From: Peptoniphilaceae bacterium
GTDB taxonomy: Bacteria > Bacillota > Clostridia > Tissierellales > Peptoniphilaceae
Assembly (NCBI GenBank): GCA_910589545.1
Contig: CAJUSY010000008.1
Span: 1 to 38,803 of the forward strand
Direction: 5' to 3'
DNA length: 38,803 nt
Shown piece after piece: positions 7,608 through 15,561 of this stretch. Below the pieces are notes generated by a model that was given only the letters and a program-made list of their open reading frames with translations, was not told where the DNA came from and did no database searches. The position numbers were made by a program, and so were the translations under genes. Position 1 is the stretch's first letter. Each line of letters begins with the position of its first letter.

Positions 7608-8274
7608 TACTTCAACTATGATTAGCTCTTGTTCTTTAATGGAAGATGGACTAATCGTTGGAGATTATAATATAAATCAAAAGAAAACTCACAGCGAAAC
7701 TTTGGTTTTGATGATTGAGCAAATGCTTGAAAAATTAGATACAGAAATTGAAGATGTGGACGTGTTTGCGGTGTGCAAGGGACCTGGATCTTTTACTGGT
7801 CTTAGGATTGGAATGACCACTGCAAAGACTTTTGCACAAGTTTTCGATAAAAAAATCGTCGGCATATCTACCTTGGAAGCTTTGGCTAATATGATTAGCA
7901 CTGACAAAATCATTATTCCTATTTTGGATGCAAGAGGTGGGAGAGTTTACTACTCGATGTTCACTAACGATTCAAAATTAGAACGCTTGATGGATGATGA
8001 TTTGATTTATTTTGAAGATTTGGTTGAACAACTTGACGATGATAAGGAATATATTTTCGTGGGAGATGGAGTGTATTCTTTCTTAGATGAAATCAAATCT
8101 AAGAAGAACTTCCAACTTGCAAATTCTTCGTTGAATAATTGCATTACAAGGTCGATTTGTGACTTGGCAAATAAAACTGAGACATTTGATAGCTATTACA
8201 CTTTGAGTCCTGATTATGTAAGAAAATCACAAGCTCAAAGGGATTACGAAAGAAGACACAGTAATGATAATTAG
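7588..8274 (+). CDS. tsaB: t6A synthesis protein TsaB
   Basis: A 228-residue ASKHA-fold paralogue of TsaD that forms the TsaB-TsaD dimer in t6A synthesis and has no catalysis of its own. It starts MKILAIDTST and carries KGPGSFTGLRIG, the helix used in dimer formation. It overlaps tsaE by 20 bases and the next gene by 11, so the three are a tightly coupled translation unit. Confidence 0.95.
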   Translation: MKILAIDTSTMISSCSLMEDGLIVGDYNINQKKTHSETLVLMIEQMLEKLDTEIEDVDVFAVCKGPGSFTGLRIGMTTAKTFAQVFDKKIVGISTLEALANMISTDKIIIPILDARGGRVYYSMFTNDSKLERLMDDDLIYFEDLVEQLDDDKEYIFVGDGVYSFLDEIKSKKNFQLANSSLNNCITRSICDLANKTETFDSYYTLSPDYVRKSQAQRDYERRHSNDN

Positions 8275-9715
8275 ACAGATGGATTCCTTTGATTTGGATG
8301 ATGTTGTGGAGATTGAAAAAGAGAGTTTTTCAGATGCTTGGAGCAAAATAGGATACGAAGCTTGTTTGAAAAATGAATGTAATCATTATTATGTCGGAGA
8401 AAAAGATGGCAAAATCGTGGGAATTATTGGATTTTCAGTGGTTGTGGACGAATCCGAACTGCATACTATTTCTGTTAGAAAAAAATTCAGAAATCAAGGA
8501 ATCGCAACAGAATTCATTAGATTTATGATTGATTTTTCAAGGAAAGAAAATGTCAAAAACATTTACTTGGAAGTTAGAGAGTCTAACTTTGAAGCGATTA
8601 ATCTTTATACAAAATTTGGATTTCAAAAAAACGGTAGAATTAACGGATATTATGAAACACCAAGAGAGAACGCATTGAGGATGATGTTGAATATGGAAGA
8701 TATAAATGAAAACATAATTACACTTGCTATTGAAACATCTTGTGATGAAACAAGTGTTGCAATTGTCAAAAACGGAAGAGAAGTAATGAGTAATGTGATT
8801 TCTTCTCAAATTGAAGTACACAAAAGATACGGAGGAGTTGTTCCAGAAGTTGCAAGCCGCCTTCATTTGGAAGCTATGAACTCCATTTTACAACAATCTT
8901 TGGATGAGGCGAATATTACTTTGAAAGATGTGGATGTGATTTGTGTTACAAAAGGACCAGGACTTATTGGGGCGCTTTTGGTTGGGATATCTTGCGCCAA
9001 ATCATTGAGTTTATGTTTGAAAAAACCACTTGTAGGGGTAAATCACATGCAAGGCCACATTTGTGCAAACTACATTAGCCACAAAGAATTAGAACCACCA
9101 TTTATTTCGTTGGTTGTATCTGGTGGCCACACTTATTTAATAGATGTTGTGGATTATCAAGATTACGAAATAATTGGGTCTACAAGAGATGACGCTTGTG
9201 GTGAAAGCTATGATAAAGTTGCACGTGCGTTGGGATTGGAATATCCAGGTGGGCCTGTTATTGACAGGCTTGCAAAACAAGGAAATCCAACAGCGATAGA
9301 TTTTCCAAGAGTAATGCTTGAAAAAGACAGCTACGATTTCAGCTTTAGTGGATTGAAAACAGCTGTTCTAAATTATTTGAACAATAAAAATCAAAAAAAC
9401 GAAGAAATAATAAAAGAAGATGTTGCAGCATCTTTCCAAGAAGCTGTCATAGATGTTTTGGTTGAAAAATCTTTTAGATTATTAGAAGAAAAAAATCAAA
9501 AAACTTTCGTACTAAGTGGTGGAGTAGCAGCAAATTCTAGATTAAAAGAGAGAGTTTTGGAAAAAGCAGAAGAAAAAGGAATACAAGTGTACTTCCCAGA
9601 TAAAATCTTGTGCACAGATAACGCTGCAATGATTGCAACTGCTGGATACTACGATTATATCAACGGAAAACAAGATGGACTTGATTTGAAAGTTTATCCT
9701 AATTTAGAATTATAA
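8264..9715 (+). CDS. tsaD: RimI-TsaD fusion: ribosomal-protein acetyltransferase plus t6A transferase
   Basis: One uninterrupted 483-residue frame holds two complete proteins. Residues 1-143 are a GNAT acetyltransferase of the RimI type: acetyl-CoA loop RNQGIA near 76-81, NLYTKFGF near 113-120, and a terminal YYE...ALRMML. After a linker of about seven residues, TsaD begins at IITLAIETSCDETS. Its metal ligands HMQGH (261-265), SGGHTYL, DFSFSGLKTA and SGGVAANSRL are all present. Normally rimI and tsaD are separate neighbours. ATG 8693 (residue 144) could allow separate synthesis of TsaD, although the nearest ribosome-like GAGG (8677-8680) is 12 bases away. The fusion ends the operon. Confidence 0.95.
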   Translation: MIIRQMDSFDLDDVVEIEKESFSDAWSKIGYEACLKNECNHYYVGEKDGKIVGIIGFSVVVDESELHTISVRKKFRNQGIATEFIRFMIDFSRKENVKNIYLEVRESNFEAINLYTKFGFQKNGRINGYYETPRENALRMMLNMEDINENIITLAIETSCDETSVAIVKNGREVMSNVISSQIEVHKRYGGVVPEVASRLHLEAMNSILQQSLDEANITLKDVDVICVTKGPGLIGALLVGISCAKSLSLCLKKPLVGVNHMQGHICANYISHKELEPPFISLVVSGGHTYLIDVVDYQDYEIIGSTRDDACGESYDKVARALGLEYPGGPVIDRLAKQGNPTAIDFPRVMLEKDSYDFSFSGLKTAVLNYLNNKNQKNEEIIKEDVAASFQEAVIDVLVEKSFRLLEEKNQKTFVLSGGVAANSRLKERVLEKAEEKGIQVYFPDKILCTDNAAMIATAGYYDYINGKQDGLDLKVYPNLEL

Positions 9716-9751
9716 AATGTAGCTATAAAATTAAATATTAACATTAAAAAA

Positions 9752-9788
9752 GGAGTTCTCACTTTAAAATGAGGACTCCATATTTTTT
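9752..9788. terminator. Shared terminator between convergent tsaD and glmS
   Basis: GGAGTTCTCA/TGAGGACTCC (one wobble pair), 8-base loop, T run on the right and A run on the left, so it can serve both converging genes. The glmS stop codon lies in the right-hand T run. Confidence 0.75.
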
Positions 9789-11607
9789 ATTCAACTGTTA
9801 CTGATTTTGCTAAGTTACGTGGTTTATCTACATCTAAGCCTTTTTTCAAAGAAGTATGATATCCCAACAATTGTTCAGGAACTACTGAAAGTATCGGATA
9901 CAATAATTCTAAAGTTTTAGGAATGAAGATGATTTCTTCTGAGAAATCTTTCATATTGTCATTTCCTTCAACTGTGATTGTGAATACTTTCGCACCTCTT
10001 GTCACAACTTCTTGAACATTTGAAATTGTCTTTTCAGCTAATTTTGATTGTGTAATAACTGATAATGCTGGAGTGTTTTGTTCTATCAAAGCGATTGAAC
10101 CGTGTTTTAATTCTCCTGCAGGGAATGCTTCAGTGTGAATGTAGGAAATTTCTTTTAATTTTAAAGCTCCTTCTTTTACACTCAAGAAGTCCAATCCACG
10201 TCCGATAAAGAACATCGATTTATCTTCCTTGATAGCTTCAGCTATTTTTTCAGTTATAGGTTCTGATTTTAATGTTTCATCAATTTTTTTAGGCATTGTT
10301 TTTAGTTCTTCGATGTATTTTGAATATTCAGAATCTTCAATTCTACCTAATTTCTTTGCGAAATCTAAAGCCAACATAATCATTGTAACTAATTGTGAAA
10401 TGTATGCTTTAGTGCTGGCTACTGCGATTTCTGGACCTGCCAAAGTGTAGATGACTTTGTCGGCTTCTCTTGCGATTGATGAACCAACTACATTTGTAAT
10501 CGCCAAGATTATTGCGCCCTTGCTTTTAGATTCTCTTAGAGCTGCCAATGTATCAGCAGTTTCTCCTGATTGAGAAATCAAAATCACTAGAGTATTTTCA
10601 TCGATAAATGGATCGTTGTATCTGAATTCTGATGCGATATCAGTAATTACAGGAATTTTTGCCAATTTTTCGATTGCAACTTTACCAACTTCACCTGCAT
10701 GGAAAGCTGTACCACATGCAACGATGTAAATTTTGTTGATTTTCGATAATTCTTCTTTCGTTAGTGAGTTTTCTGCAAAATCTATTACATTATTTTTTAC
10801 ATTAACTTCCAAAGTCTTTTTCACAACTTCTGGTTGTTCGTGAATTTCTTTTAGCATAAAATGATCGTATCCGCCTTTACTAGCTTGATCAATTGTCATA
10901 TCTACTGTTTTAACTTCACGATCAACTTTTGCGAAGTCTTTGTCGAAAATTGTGTAATTTTTCTTATCTATCTCTACGACATCTCCATTTTCCAAATACA
11001 CAATGTCTCTTGTATACTTTAAAACAGAAGGAATATCACTTGCTAGAATTATTCCGTCCTCACATTTTCCTAAAATCAACGGAGATTCTTTTCTTACAGC
11101 GATTAGTTTGTCTTTTTCGTATTCTGAAACAATTCCTAATGCATAAGCTCCCTTTAATCTTTTGATTGTAGATTTTACTGCTTCTAATAAATCGTCTTTA
11201 TAGTACTGGCTAATCAATGCAACAACAATTTCTGTGTCTGTAGTTGATTTGAAAGTGTAGCCATTATCTTCTAATTCTTTTTTTAATTCTTTGTAATTTT
11301 CGATAATACCGTTGTGAACAACTGAGAATTTGCCGTCTTCACTTACTTGTGGGTGAGCGTTAATTTCATTTGGTTCACCGTGAGTTGCCCATCTAATGTG
11401 ACCAATTCCGACACTTGCGTTGTTGTCGATTTCATCGATAGAATCTATTAAATTTTGCAATTTTCCTTTTCTTTTTACTGTTTCGATTTTATCTGTTACT
11501 ACAGAAATACCGCTTGAATCATAACCTCTGTATTCCAGAGATTTTAATCCGTTTAATATGATTTCTATGGCTGATTTTTCGCCGTTATAACATACTATTC
11601 CGCACAT
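9787..11607 (-). CDS. glmS: Glutamine-fructose-6-phosphate aminotransferase (isomerising)
   Basis: Makes glucosamine-6-phosphate from fructose-6-phosphate and glutamine, the first step to UDP-GlcNAc. The start is ATG 11605-11607, not the upstream in-frame one. GGAGG precedes it, and removal of Met leaves the obligatory N-terminal Cys (MCGIV). Next come the class II glutaminase domain (HIRWATHGEPNEINAHP), then two SIS sugar-isomerase domains (ISQSGETADT; GRG and EGALKLKEISY), and the C-terminal DKPRNLAKSVTVE. The 606-residue length is normal. Expression is controlled by the glmS ribozyme in its leader. Confidence 0.97.
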   Translation of the reverse strand: MCGIVCYNGEKSAIEIILNGLKSLEYRGYDSSGISVVTDKIETVKRKGKLQNLIDSIDEIDNNASVGIGHIRWATHGEPNEINAHPQVSEDGKFSVVHNGIIENYKELKKELEDNGYTFKSTTDTEIVVALISQYYKDDLLEAVKSTIKRLKGAYALGIVSEYEKDKLIAVRKESPLILGKCEDGIILASDIPSVLKYTRDIVYLENGDVVEIDKKNYTIFDKDFAKVDREVKTVDMTIDQASKGGYDHFMLKEIHEQPEVVKKTLEVNVKNNVIDFAENSLTKEELSKINKIYIVACGTAFHAGEVGKVAIEKLAKIPVITDIASEFRYNDPFIDENTLVILISQSGETADTLAALRESKSKGAIILAITNVVGSSIAREADKVIYTLAGPEIAVASTKAYISQLVTMIMLALDFAKKLGRIEDSEYSKYIEELKTMPKKIDETLKSEPITEKIAEAIKEDKSMFFIGRGLDFLSVKEGALKLKEISYIHTEAFPAGELKHGSIALIEQNTPALSVITQSKLAEKTISNVQEVVTRGAKVFTITVEGNDNMKDFSEEIIFIPKTLELLYPILSVVPEQLLGYHTSLKKGLDVDKPRNLAKSVTVE

Positions 11608-11679
11608 ATATTTACCTCCAAATTTTTTAGAGATACACTTCATTATTTTTGTTTCAAAATTACTTTTGAACTTTGTTAA

Positions 11680-11761
11680 ATGCTAAGGCTGTGTTACCTA
11701 TAGAGCTCCCGCCGAAAAACTCGATAACTCTATCCCTCGTTAACCGTAAAGGTCTGGCGCT
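11680..11761 (-). ncRNA. glmS self-cleaving ribozyme
   Basis: Read on the minus strand, the leader contains AGCGCCAGACC at the expected cleavage site (cut before the G at 11760). It then has TTAACGAGG and AGAGTTATCGAG, and the core TTTTTCGGCGGGAGCTC followed by a P4-like arm. These are the conserved blocks of the glmS ribozyme, which cleaves the mRNA when glucosamine-6-phosphate is bound and so lowers GlmS. The 3' boundary is approximate. Confidence 0.95.
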
Positions 11762-11785
11762 TTTTTGTTTTTATCTCTTTGAGAT

Positions 11786-11814
11786 ATTATATCAAATATA
11801 AAATGTAGTGTAAA
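11786..11814 (-). promoter_or_regulatory. Promoter of glmS
   Basis: On the minus strand TTTACA, 17-base spacer, TATAAT. The expected transcript start is about 20 bases before the ribozyme cleavage site. Confidence 0.8.
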
Positions 11815-11860
11815 TTTTATTAGCAAATCGCAACATTTTTGTAACAAATGTAAATGAGGA

Positions 11861-11875
11861 GGAAAATAATTCTCA
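11861..11875 (+). promoter_or_regulatory. Candidate Fur box upstream of feo
   Basis: GGAAAATAATTCTCA agrees with the 7-1-7 Fur-family consensus TGATAATnATTATCA at 11 of 14 positions, and ends 7 bases before the feo -35 box. Iron control of feo by Fur is common; binding here is inference. Confidence 0.4.
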
Positions 11876-11882
11876 ATTTCTC

Positions 11883-11911
11883 TTGACATTAATACTCTTC
11901 CTCAATATAAT
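11883..11911 (+). promoter_or_regulatory. Consensus promoter of the feo operon
   Basis: TTGACA, 17-base spacer, TATAAT: a perfect sigma-A consensus, the strongest promoter in the window. Such a promoter would normally need a repressor. Confidence 0.88.
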
Positions 11912-11924
11912 ATCAAGGTAACAG

Positions 11925-11940
11925 ATTTAAACGTTTAAAT
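11925..11940. promoter_or_regulatory. 16-bp perfect palindrome in the feo leader
   Basis: ATTTAAACGTTTAAAT begins 14 bases downstream of the -10 box and ends next to the feoA ribosome site GAGGGTGATT. Its position suits a repressor roadblock (for example a DtxR/MntR-type metal regulator) or control of ribosome access. The regulator is not identifiable from sequence. Confidence 0.4.
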
Positions 11941-11952
11941 GAGGGTGATTAA

Positions 11953-12177
11953 ATGAATTTGGCTTTAGTGCCACTGAACGAAGATTTTGAAATCATAAAA
12001 ATAAAATCAATAAAAGATGATTCACAAAAAAAACTGTTGAATAATATGGGCTTTGTTGAAGGAGCGCTTGTGAGTGTTGTTTCAGAAAGCCACGGAAATT
12101 TGATAGTTAAAATCAAAGGTTCAAGAGTGGCTATAGGAAAAGATATAGCTATGAGAATTATGGTAAATCATATTTAA
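11953..12177 (+). CDS. feoA: FeoA-domain protein (first copy)
   Basis: A 74-residue SH3-like FeoA protein, thought to assist the ferrous iron transporter FeoB. The hallmark pattern is present: a central LLNNMGFVEGALVSVV segment and the C-terminal GSRVAIGKDIAMRIMV. GAGGGTGATT precedes the ATG. Lies directly downstream of a consensus promoter and is followed after 27 bases by a second, different FeoA. Two FeoA copies before FeoB are frequent in anaerobic Firmicutes. Confidence 0.9.
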   Translation: MNLALVPLNEDFEIIKIKSIKDDSQKKLLNNMGFVEGALVSVVSESHGNLIVKIKGSRVAIGKDIAMRIMVNHI

Positions 12178-12204
12178 TGATATTTTATCAAGGAGGATAC
12201 ATAA

Positions 12205-12447
12205 GTGGATAACGAAATGAATCTTAAGCATGCCGAAGTAGGAAAATACTACAGGATTGTTAAGATTTTAGGAAAAGGTCCTGTTAAAAGAAGAATAATG
12301 GATATGGGTATTACAAAAAATGTAGAAATCTATATCAGAAAAGTAGCACCATTAGGAGATCCAGTTCAAATCAATTTGAGAGGATACGAGTTGAGTCTTA
12401 GAAAAGATGATGCAGAAAATATTTTAATAGAATTGATAAATAAATAA
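12205..12447 (+). CDS. feoA: FeoA-domain protein (second copy)
   Basis: An 80-residue FeoA protein with the typical GKGPVKRRIMDMGITKN core and PVQINLRGYELSLRKDDAENI ending. It starts at GTG 12205 with AGGAGG eight bases before it. It is more canonical than the first copy and sits 12 bases before feoB. Confidence 0.92.
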   Translation: MDNEMNLKHAEVGKYYRIVKILGKGPVKRRIMDMGITKNVEIYIRKVAPLGDPVQINLRGYELSLRKDDAENILIELINK

Positions 12448-12459
12448 TTAGGAGGACTT

Positions 12460-14589
12460 ATGTCAATTAGAATTGCTTTAGCAGGTAACCCTAATAGTGG
12501 TAAATCTACTATGTTTAACGCATTGACAGGATCCAATCAATATGTTGGTAACTGGCCAGGAGTTACCGTAGAAAAAAAAGAGGGAACCTTAAAAAATAAC
12601 AAAGATATTAAAATTACCGACTTACCGGGAATTTACTCGCTTTCTCCATATACTTTGGAAGAAGTTGTTAGTAGAAATTACTTAATAAACGAAAAACCAG
12701 ATGTAATTATTGATGTTGTGGATGCTTCAAATATTGAAAGAAACTTGTATCTTACAACACAATTATCTGAAATTGGAATTCCAATGGTTTTGGCATTTAA
12801 TATGATGGATGTCGTTAAGAAAAATAACGATAAATTAAACACAAAACTAATATCTGAAAAATTGGGAATCCCAATAGTTGAAGTATCAGCACTTAAAAAA
12901 TTAAACTTGGATGAATTAATTGAAGTTGCACAAAAACAAGTGAAATCTCATCATGAATCGATAAAATCATTTAGTGATGAAATTGAAAATGTGCTTACTG
13001 AAATAGAAAATAGTGTAGAATCCATTAAAAATTCTGAATCAAAAAGATGGTTTGCTGTAAAAGCTTTGGAAAGAGATGAAAAAGCATTACAAGCTGTTCA
13101 TATCACTGATGAAGAAAAAGCAAAAGTTGAAGAAATTGTTTCAAAAATTGAAGAAAAATACGATGATGATGGTGAATCCATAATTACAGATGAAAGATAT
13201 ACATTCATTACTTCAGTAATTTCAGATTCTGTACAAAAAGGAAGAGCTGGATTAACAACTAGTGATAAAATCGACAGGGTGGTTACTAACAGATTTTTGG
13301 CATTACCAATTTTCGTATTGATAATGATAGCCGTTTACTTTATTGCAGTAAAGGTCGTTGGTGGTCCTCCATTCCACGATTGGTGGGCAGATACTGTAAT
13401 GGGAACTGAATTAGCTGATCTAGCTACAAAAGGATTAGAAGCAATTGGAACTAGCGAATGGGTAACAAGCCTTGTTGTAGATGGTATTGTTGCCGGCGTT
13501 GGTGCAGTATTGGGATTCTTGCCTTTGGTTGCAACGTTGGAATTATTGTTAGCTATTTTAGAAGATATAGGATACATGTCAAGAATCGCATTTATGTTGG
13601 ATAGAATGTTCAGAAAATTTGGTTTATCTGGTAAATCATTTATTCCAATCTTAATTGGTACTGGTTGTTCAGTTCCAGGAATTATGGCAACAAGAACTAT
13701 TGAAAATGAAAACGACAGAAAAATGACTATCATCGTTGCATCATTCATGCCTTGCGGTGCAAAAACAGAAATCATAGCATTATTTGCAGCAGCGATTTTC
13801 GGTCAATGGTGGTTTGCTCCATTATTGTATTTTACAGGAATTTTGGCAGTAATAATCAGTGGACTTATTTTGAAAAAAACAAAGACTTTTTCAGGTAAGC
13901 CAGCTCCATTCGTAATGGAACTTCCTGAATATCACAAACCAACTGTTTCAAATGTTTTGCGTGTAACTTGGGATAGAACTAAATCATTTATCATAAAAGC
14001 AGGTACAATAATCTTAGTTGCATCAATTTGCGTTTGGATTTTACAAAATATTTCTGTTAAGGGAGAATTTGTTCATTTCGCTGATGATAGTACCGATACT
14101 ATATTGGCGTTCATCGGAAAAATATTCGCACCATTGTTTGCTCCATTAGGATTCGGAAATTGGACTGCAACTGTTGCGACATTCTTAGGAACTGTTGCTA
14201 AAGAAATGGTAGTCAGCGTTTACGGAATAGTTTCTGGTGTAGGTAATGATACAGGTAAAATAGCTGATTTGGTAAAAAGTAACTTCACTATAGCATCTGC
14301 TTTGAGTTTCTTGGTATTTAACCAATTAACAGTTCCTTGTTTTGCGGCAGTTGGTGCTATAAAAGAAGAAATGAATTCTTCAAAATGGACAGCATTTGCG
14401 ATTATTTATCAAATTGTTTTTGCATATTTAATATCGTTTATGGTATATCAATTCTTAAATGTGTTGGTAATAAAACAACCATTTACAATTATGACAGCAA
14501 TAGCGCTTGTAGTGTTGGTTGGAATGTTGTATATGATATTTAGAAAAGATAAATACAAAAACAATCAATCAAAAAGAGCGGTAGAATAG
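12460..14589 (+). CDS. feoB: Ferrous iron transporter FeoB
   Basis: A 709-residue Fe(II) membrane transporter. The N-terminal G domain has G1 GNPNSGKST (near 9-17), the switch region GNWPGVTVE, G3 DLPG and G4 NMMD. A helical GDI domain follows, then the polytopic core with the conserved GTGCSVPGIMATR and MPCGAKTEI segments that carry the cysteines of the proposed pore. ATG 12460 has AGGAGG upstream. Ferrous uptake fits an anaerobe. The last gene of the operon is the small FeoB-associated protein. Confidence 0.97.
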   Translation: MSIRIALAGNPNSGKSTMFNALTGSNQYVGNWPGVTVEKKEGTLKNNKDIKITDLPGIYSLSPYTLEEVVSRNYLINEKPDVIIDVVDASNIERNLYLTTQLSEIGIPMVLAFNMMDVVKKNNDKLNTKLISEKLGIPIVEVSALKKLNLDELIEVAQKQVKSHHESIKSFSDEIENVLTEIENSVESIKNSESKRWFAVKALERDEKALQAVHITDEEKAKVEEIVSKIEEKYDDDGESIITDERYTFITSVISDSVQKGRAGLTTSDKIDRVVTNRFLALPIFVLIMIAVYFIAVKVVGGPPFHDWWADTVMGTELADLATKGLEAIGTSEWVTSLVVDGIVAGVGAVLGFLPLVATLELLLAILEDIGYMSRIAFMLDRMFRKFGLSGKSFIPILIGTGCSVPGIMATRTIENENDRKMTIIVASFMPCGAKTEIIALFAAAIFGQWWFAPLLYFTGILAVIISGLILKKTKTFSGKPAPFVMELPEYHKPTVSNVLRVTWDRTKSFIIKAGTIILVASICVWILQNISVKGEFVHFADDSTDTILAFIGKIFAPLFAPLGFGNWTATVATFLGTVAKEMVVSVYGIVSGVGNDTGKIADLVKSNFTIASALSFLVFNQLTVPCFAAVGAIKEEMNSSKWTAFAIIYQIVFAYLISFMVYQFLNVLVIKQPFTIMTAIALVVLVGMLYMIFRKDKYKNNQSKRAVE

Positions 14590-14616
14590 AGATAGAATTT
14601 TAAAGAAGGTGATTTT

Positions 14617-14757
14617 TTGAATATAGCTGATATAGTAGTATTATCAATAATTGTCGTAGCAATTGTGTTTGCAGTACGTCGTATGATTAAAAAAGGTGGT
14701 AGCTGCGATTGCGGCTCCAGTTCTTGTCCACATTCTAATAATTACAATAAACATTAA
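14617..14757 (+). CDS. FeoB-associated Cys-rich membrane protein
   Basis: A 46-residue protein starting at TTG 14617, with GAAGGTGATT as ribosome site. One membrane helix (about 5-20) is followed by RRMIKKGG and a cysteine cluster C30-x-C32-x4-C37-PH, the pattern of the FeoB-associated family (PF12669). It begins 27 bases after feoB and is followed by the operon terminator. Its role is unproven; metal handling at the membrane is the usual guess. Confidence 0.88.
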   Translation: MNIADIVVLSIIVVAIVFAVRRMIKKGGSCDCGSSSCPHSNNYNKH

Positions 14758-14760
14758 AAA

Positions 14761-14791
14761 AAAGCGTGGCCTTTAGCAGAGGTCACGCTTT
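14761..14791. terminator. Shared terminator of feo operon and araC-type gene
   Basis: A 12-bp stem AAAGCGTGGCCT/AGGTCACGCTTT with one wobble pair and a 7-base loop, A run to the left. The stop codon of the converging minus-strand gene (14773-14775) lies in the loop, so that gene reads to the tip of its own terminator. Confidence 0.8.
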
Positions 14792-15435
14792 GTTATTGTT
14801 CTGAATTTTTTAGGTGTGATTTGTTTTATATTTTTGAATTGTTGACAAAAATAGGAATCTGATTGGAAGCCAACTTCCTTTGAAATCTCGCTAACGGATT
14901 TATCGGTGTAAGTCAAAAGCAGTAGACTTTTTTCTATTCTAAAAGTAGTCAAAATATTTGGAAGATTGCTTCCCGTGTTTTTACAAATCAATGTCGACAA
15001 ATAGCTTTTGGACACGTGCAAGTGATCAGACAGAATATCCAGAGAAATCTTCTGCTCACTGTTATTGTAAATGTAATCCAAAGCTCTTCTGATAAGTGGG
15101 TTCTCGCAACCTTTTGTAAATATATTTTGGTTTGTAGTGTAGTATTCTACAATCTCATGAAGTATTTCGCTTAGATTTTCAGATTCATCATTTTCTATTT
15201 TAGACAATAATTTGTTTTTATCGATTTCACAAAATTTCAGATTCTGAGCATCACTTATATTTTTAATTTGATTCCAGCAAAATATCGCTAATAATTGAAT
15301 AACTGTGTTCTTTTGGGATCTGATATTAGTTTCTGAATCTTCCCAATTCTTTGATAATTCGTCGGCCAATTCATGAGCTTGTTTGTTTGATTTTAATTGA
15401 ACCGCCTTTATTAATTTTGATTCCAATTCGAACAT
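14773..15435 (-). CDS. AraC/XylS-family transcriptional regulator
   Basis: A 220-residue regulator. The C-terminal ~100 residues form the double helix-turn-helix: helix 1 region ISLDILSDHLHVSKSYLSTLI, then the second motif KSVSEISKEVGFQSDSYFCQQF and PKKFR. The N-terminal half is helical, with no cupin or receiver signature that I recognise, so the ligand is unknown. I prefer ATG 15435 over TTG 15441 because AAGGAA is correctly spaced only for the ATG. It is divergent from the cell-wall-binding-repeat gene, and both promoters share a symmetric TTGCAA inverted repeat. Control of that neighbour and of itself is the natural inference. Confidence 0.88.
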   Translation of the reverse strand: MFELESKLIKAVQLKSNKQAHELADELSKNWEDSETNIRSQKNTVIQLLAIFCWNQIKNISDAQNLKFCEIDKNKLLSKIENDESENLSEILHEIVEYYTTNQNIFTKGCENPLIRRALDYIYNNSEQKISLDILSDHLHVSKSYLSTLICKNTGSNLPNILTTFRIEKSLLLLTYTDKSVSEISKEVGFQSDSYFCQQFKNIKQITPKKFRTITKRDLC

Positions 15436-15471
15436 ATACAATTCCTTTCATTTTTTGAGTGTTACGAATTA

Positions 15472-15545
15472 ATTATATAACTAATTTGCTTGAAATTGCA
15501 AGAAATGATACATTTTTGCAATTTGATTTGATTTTAATATATAAT
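15472..15545. promoter_or_regulatory. Mirror-symmetric divergent promoters with inverted repeat
   Basis: Plus strand: TTGCAA (15516-15521), 18 bases, TATAAT (15540-15545). Minus strand: TTGCAA (15501-15496), 18 bases, TATAAT (15477-15472). The two -35 boxes are the cores of a perfect 9-bp inverted repeat, AAATTGCAA (15493-15501) and TTGCAATTT (15516-15524), with arm centres about 23 bp apart. A dimeric regulator could cover both -35 boxes at once. Confidence 0.6.
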
Positions 15546-15561
15546 TAATGGAGAGGTAATT

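Noticed and set aside
11608..11643. N-terminal extension of GlmS
   Set aside because: The enzyme needs Cys as its first residue after Met removal; GGAGG fits ATG 11605-11607.
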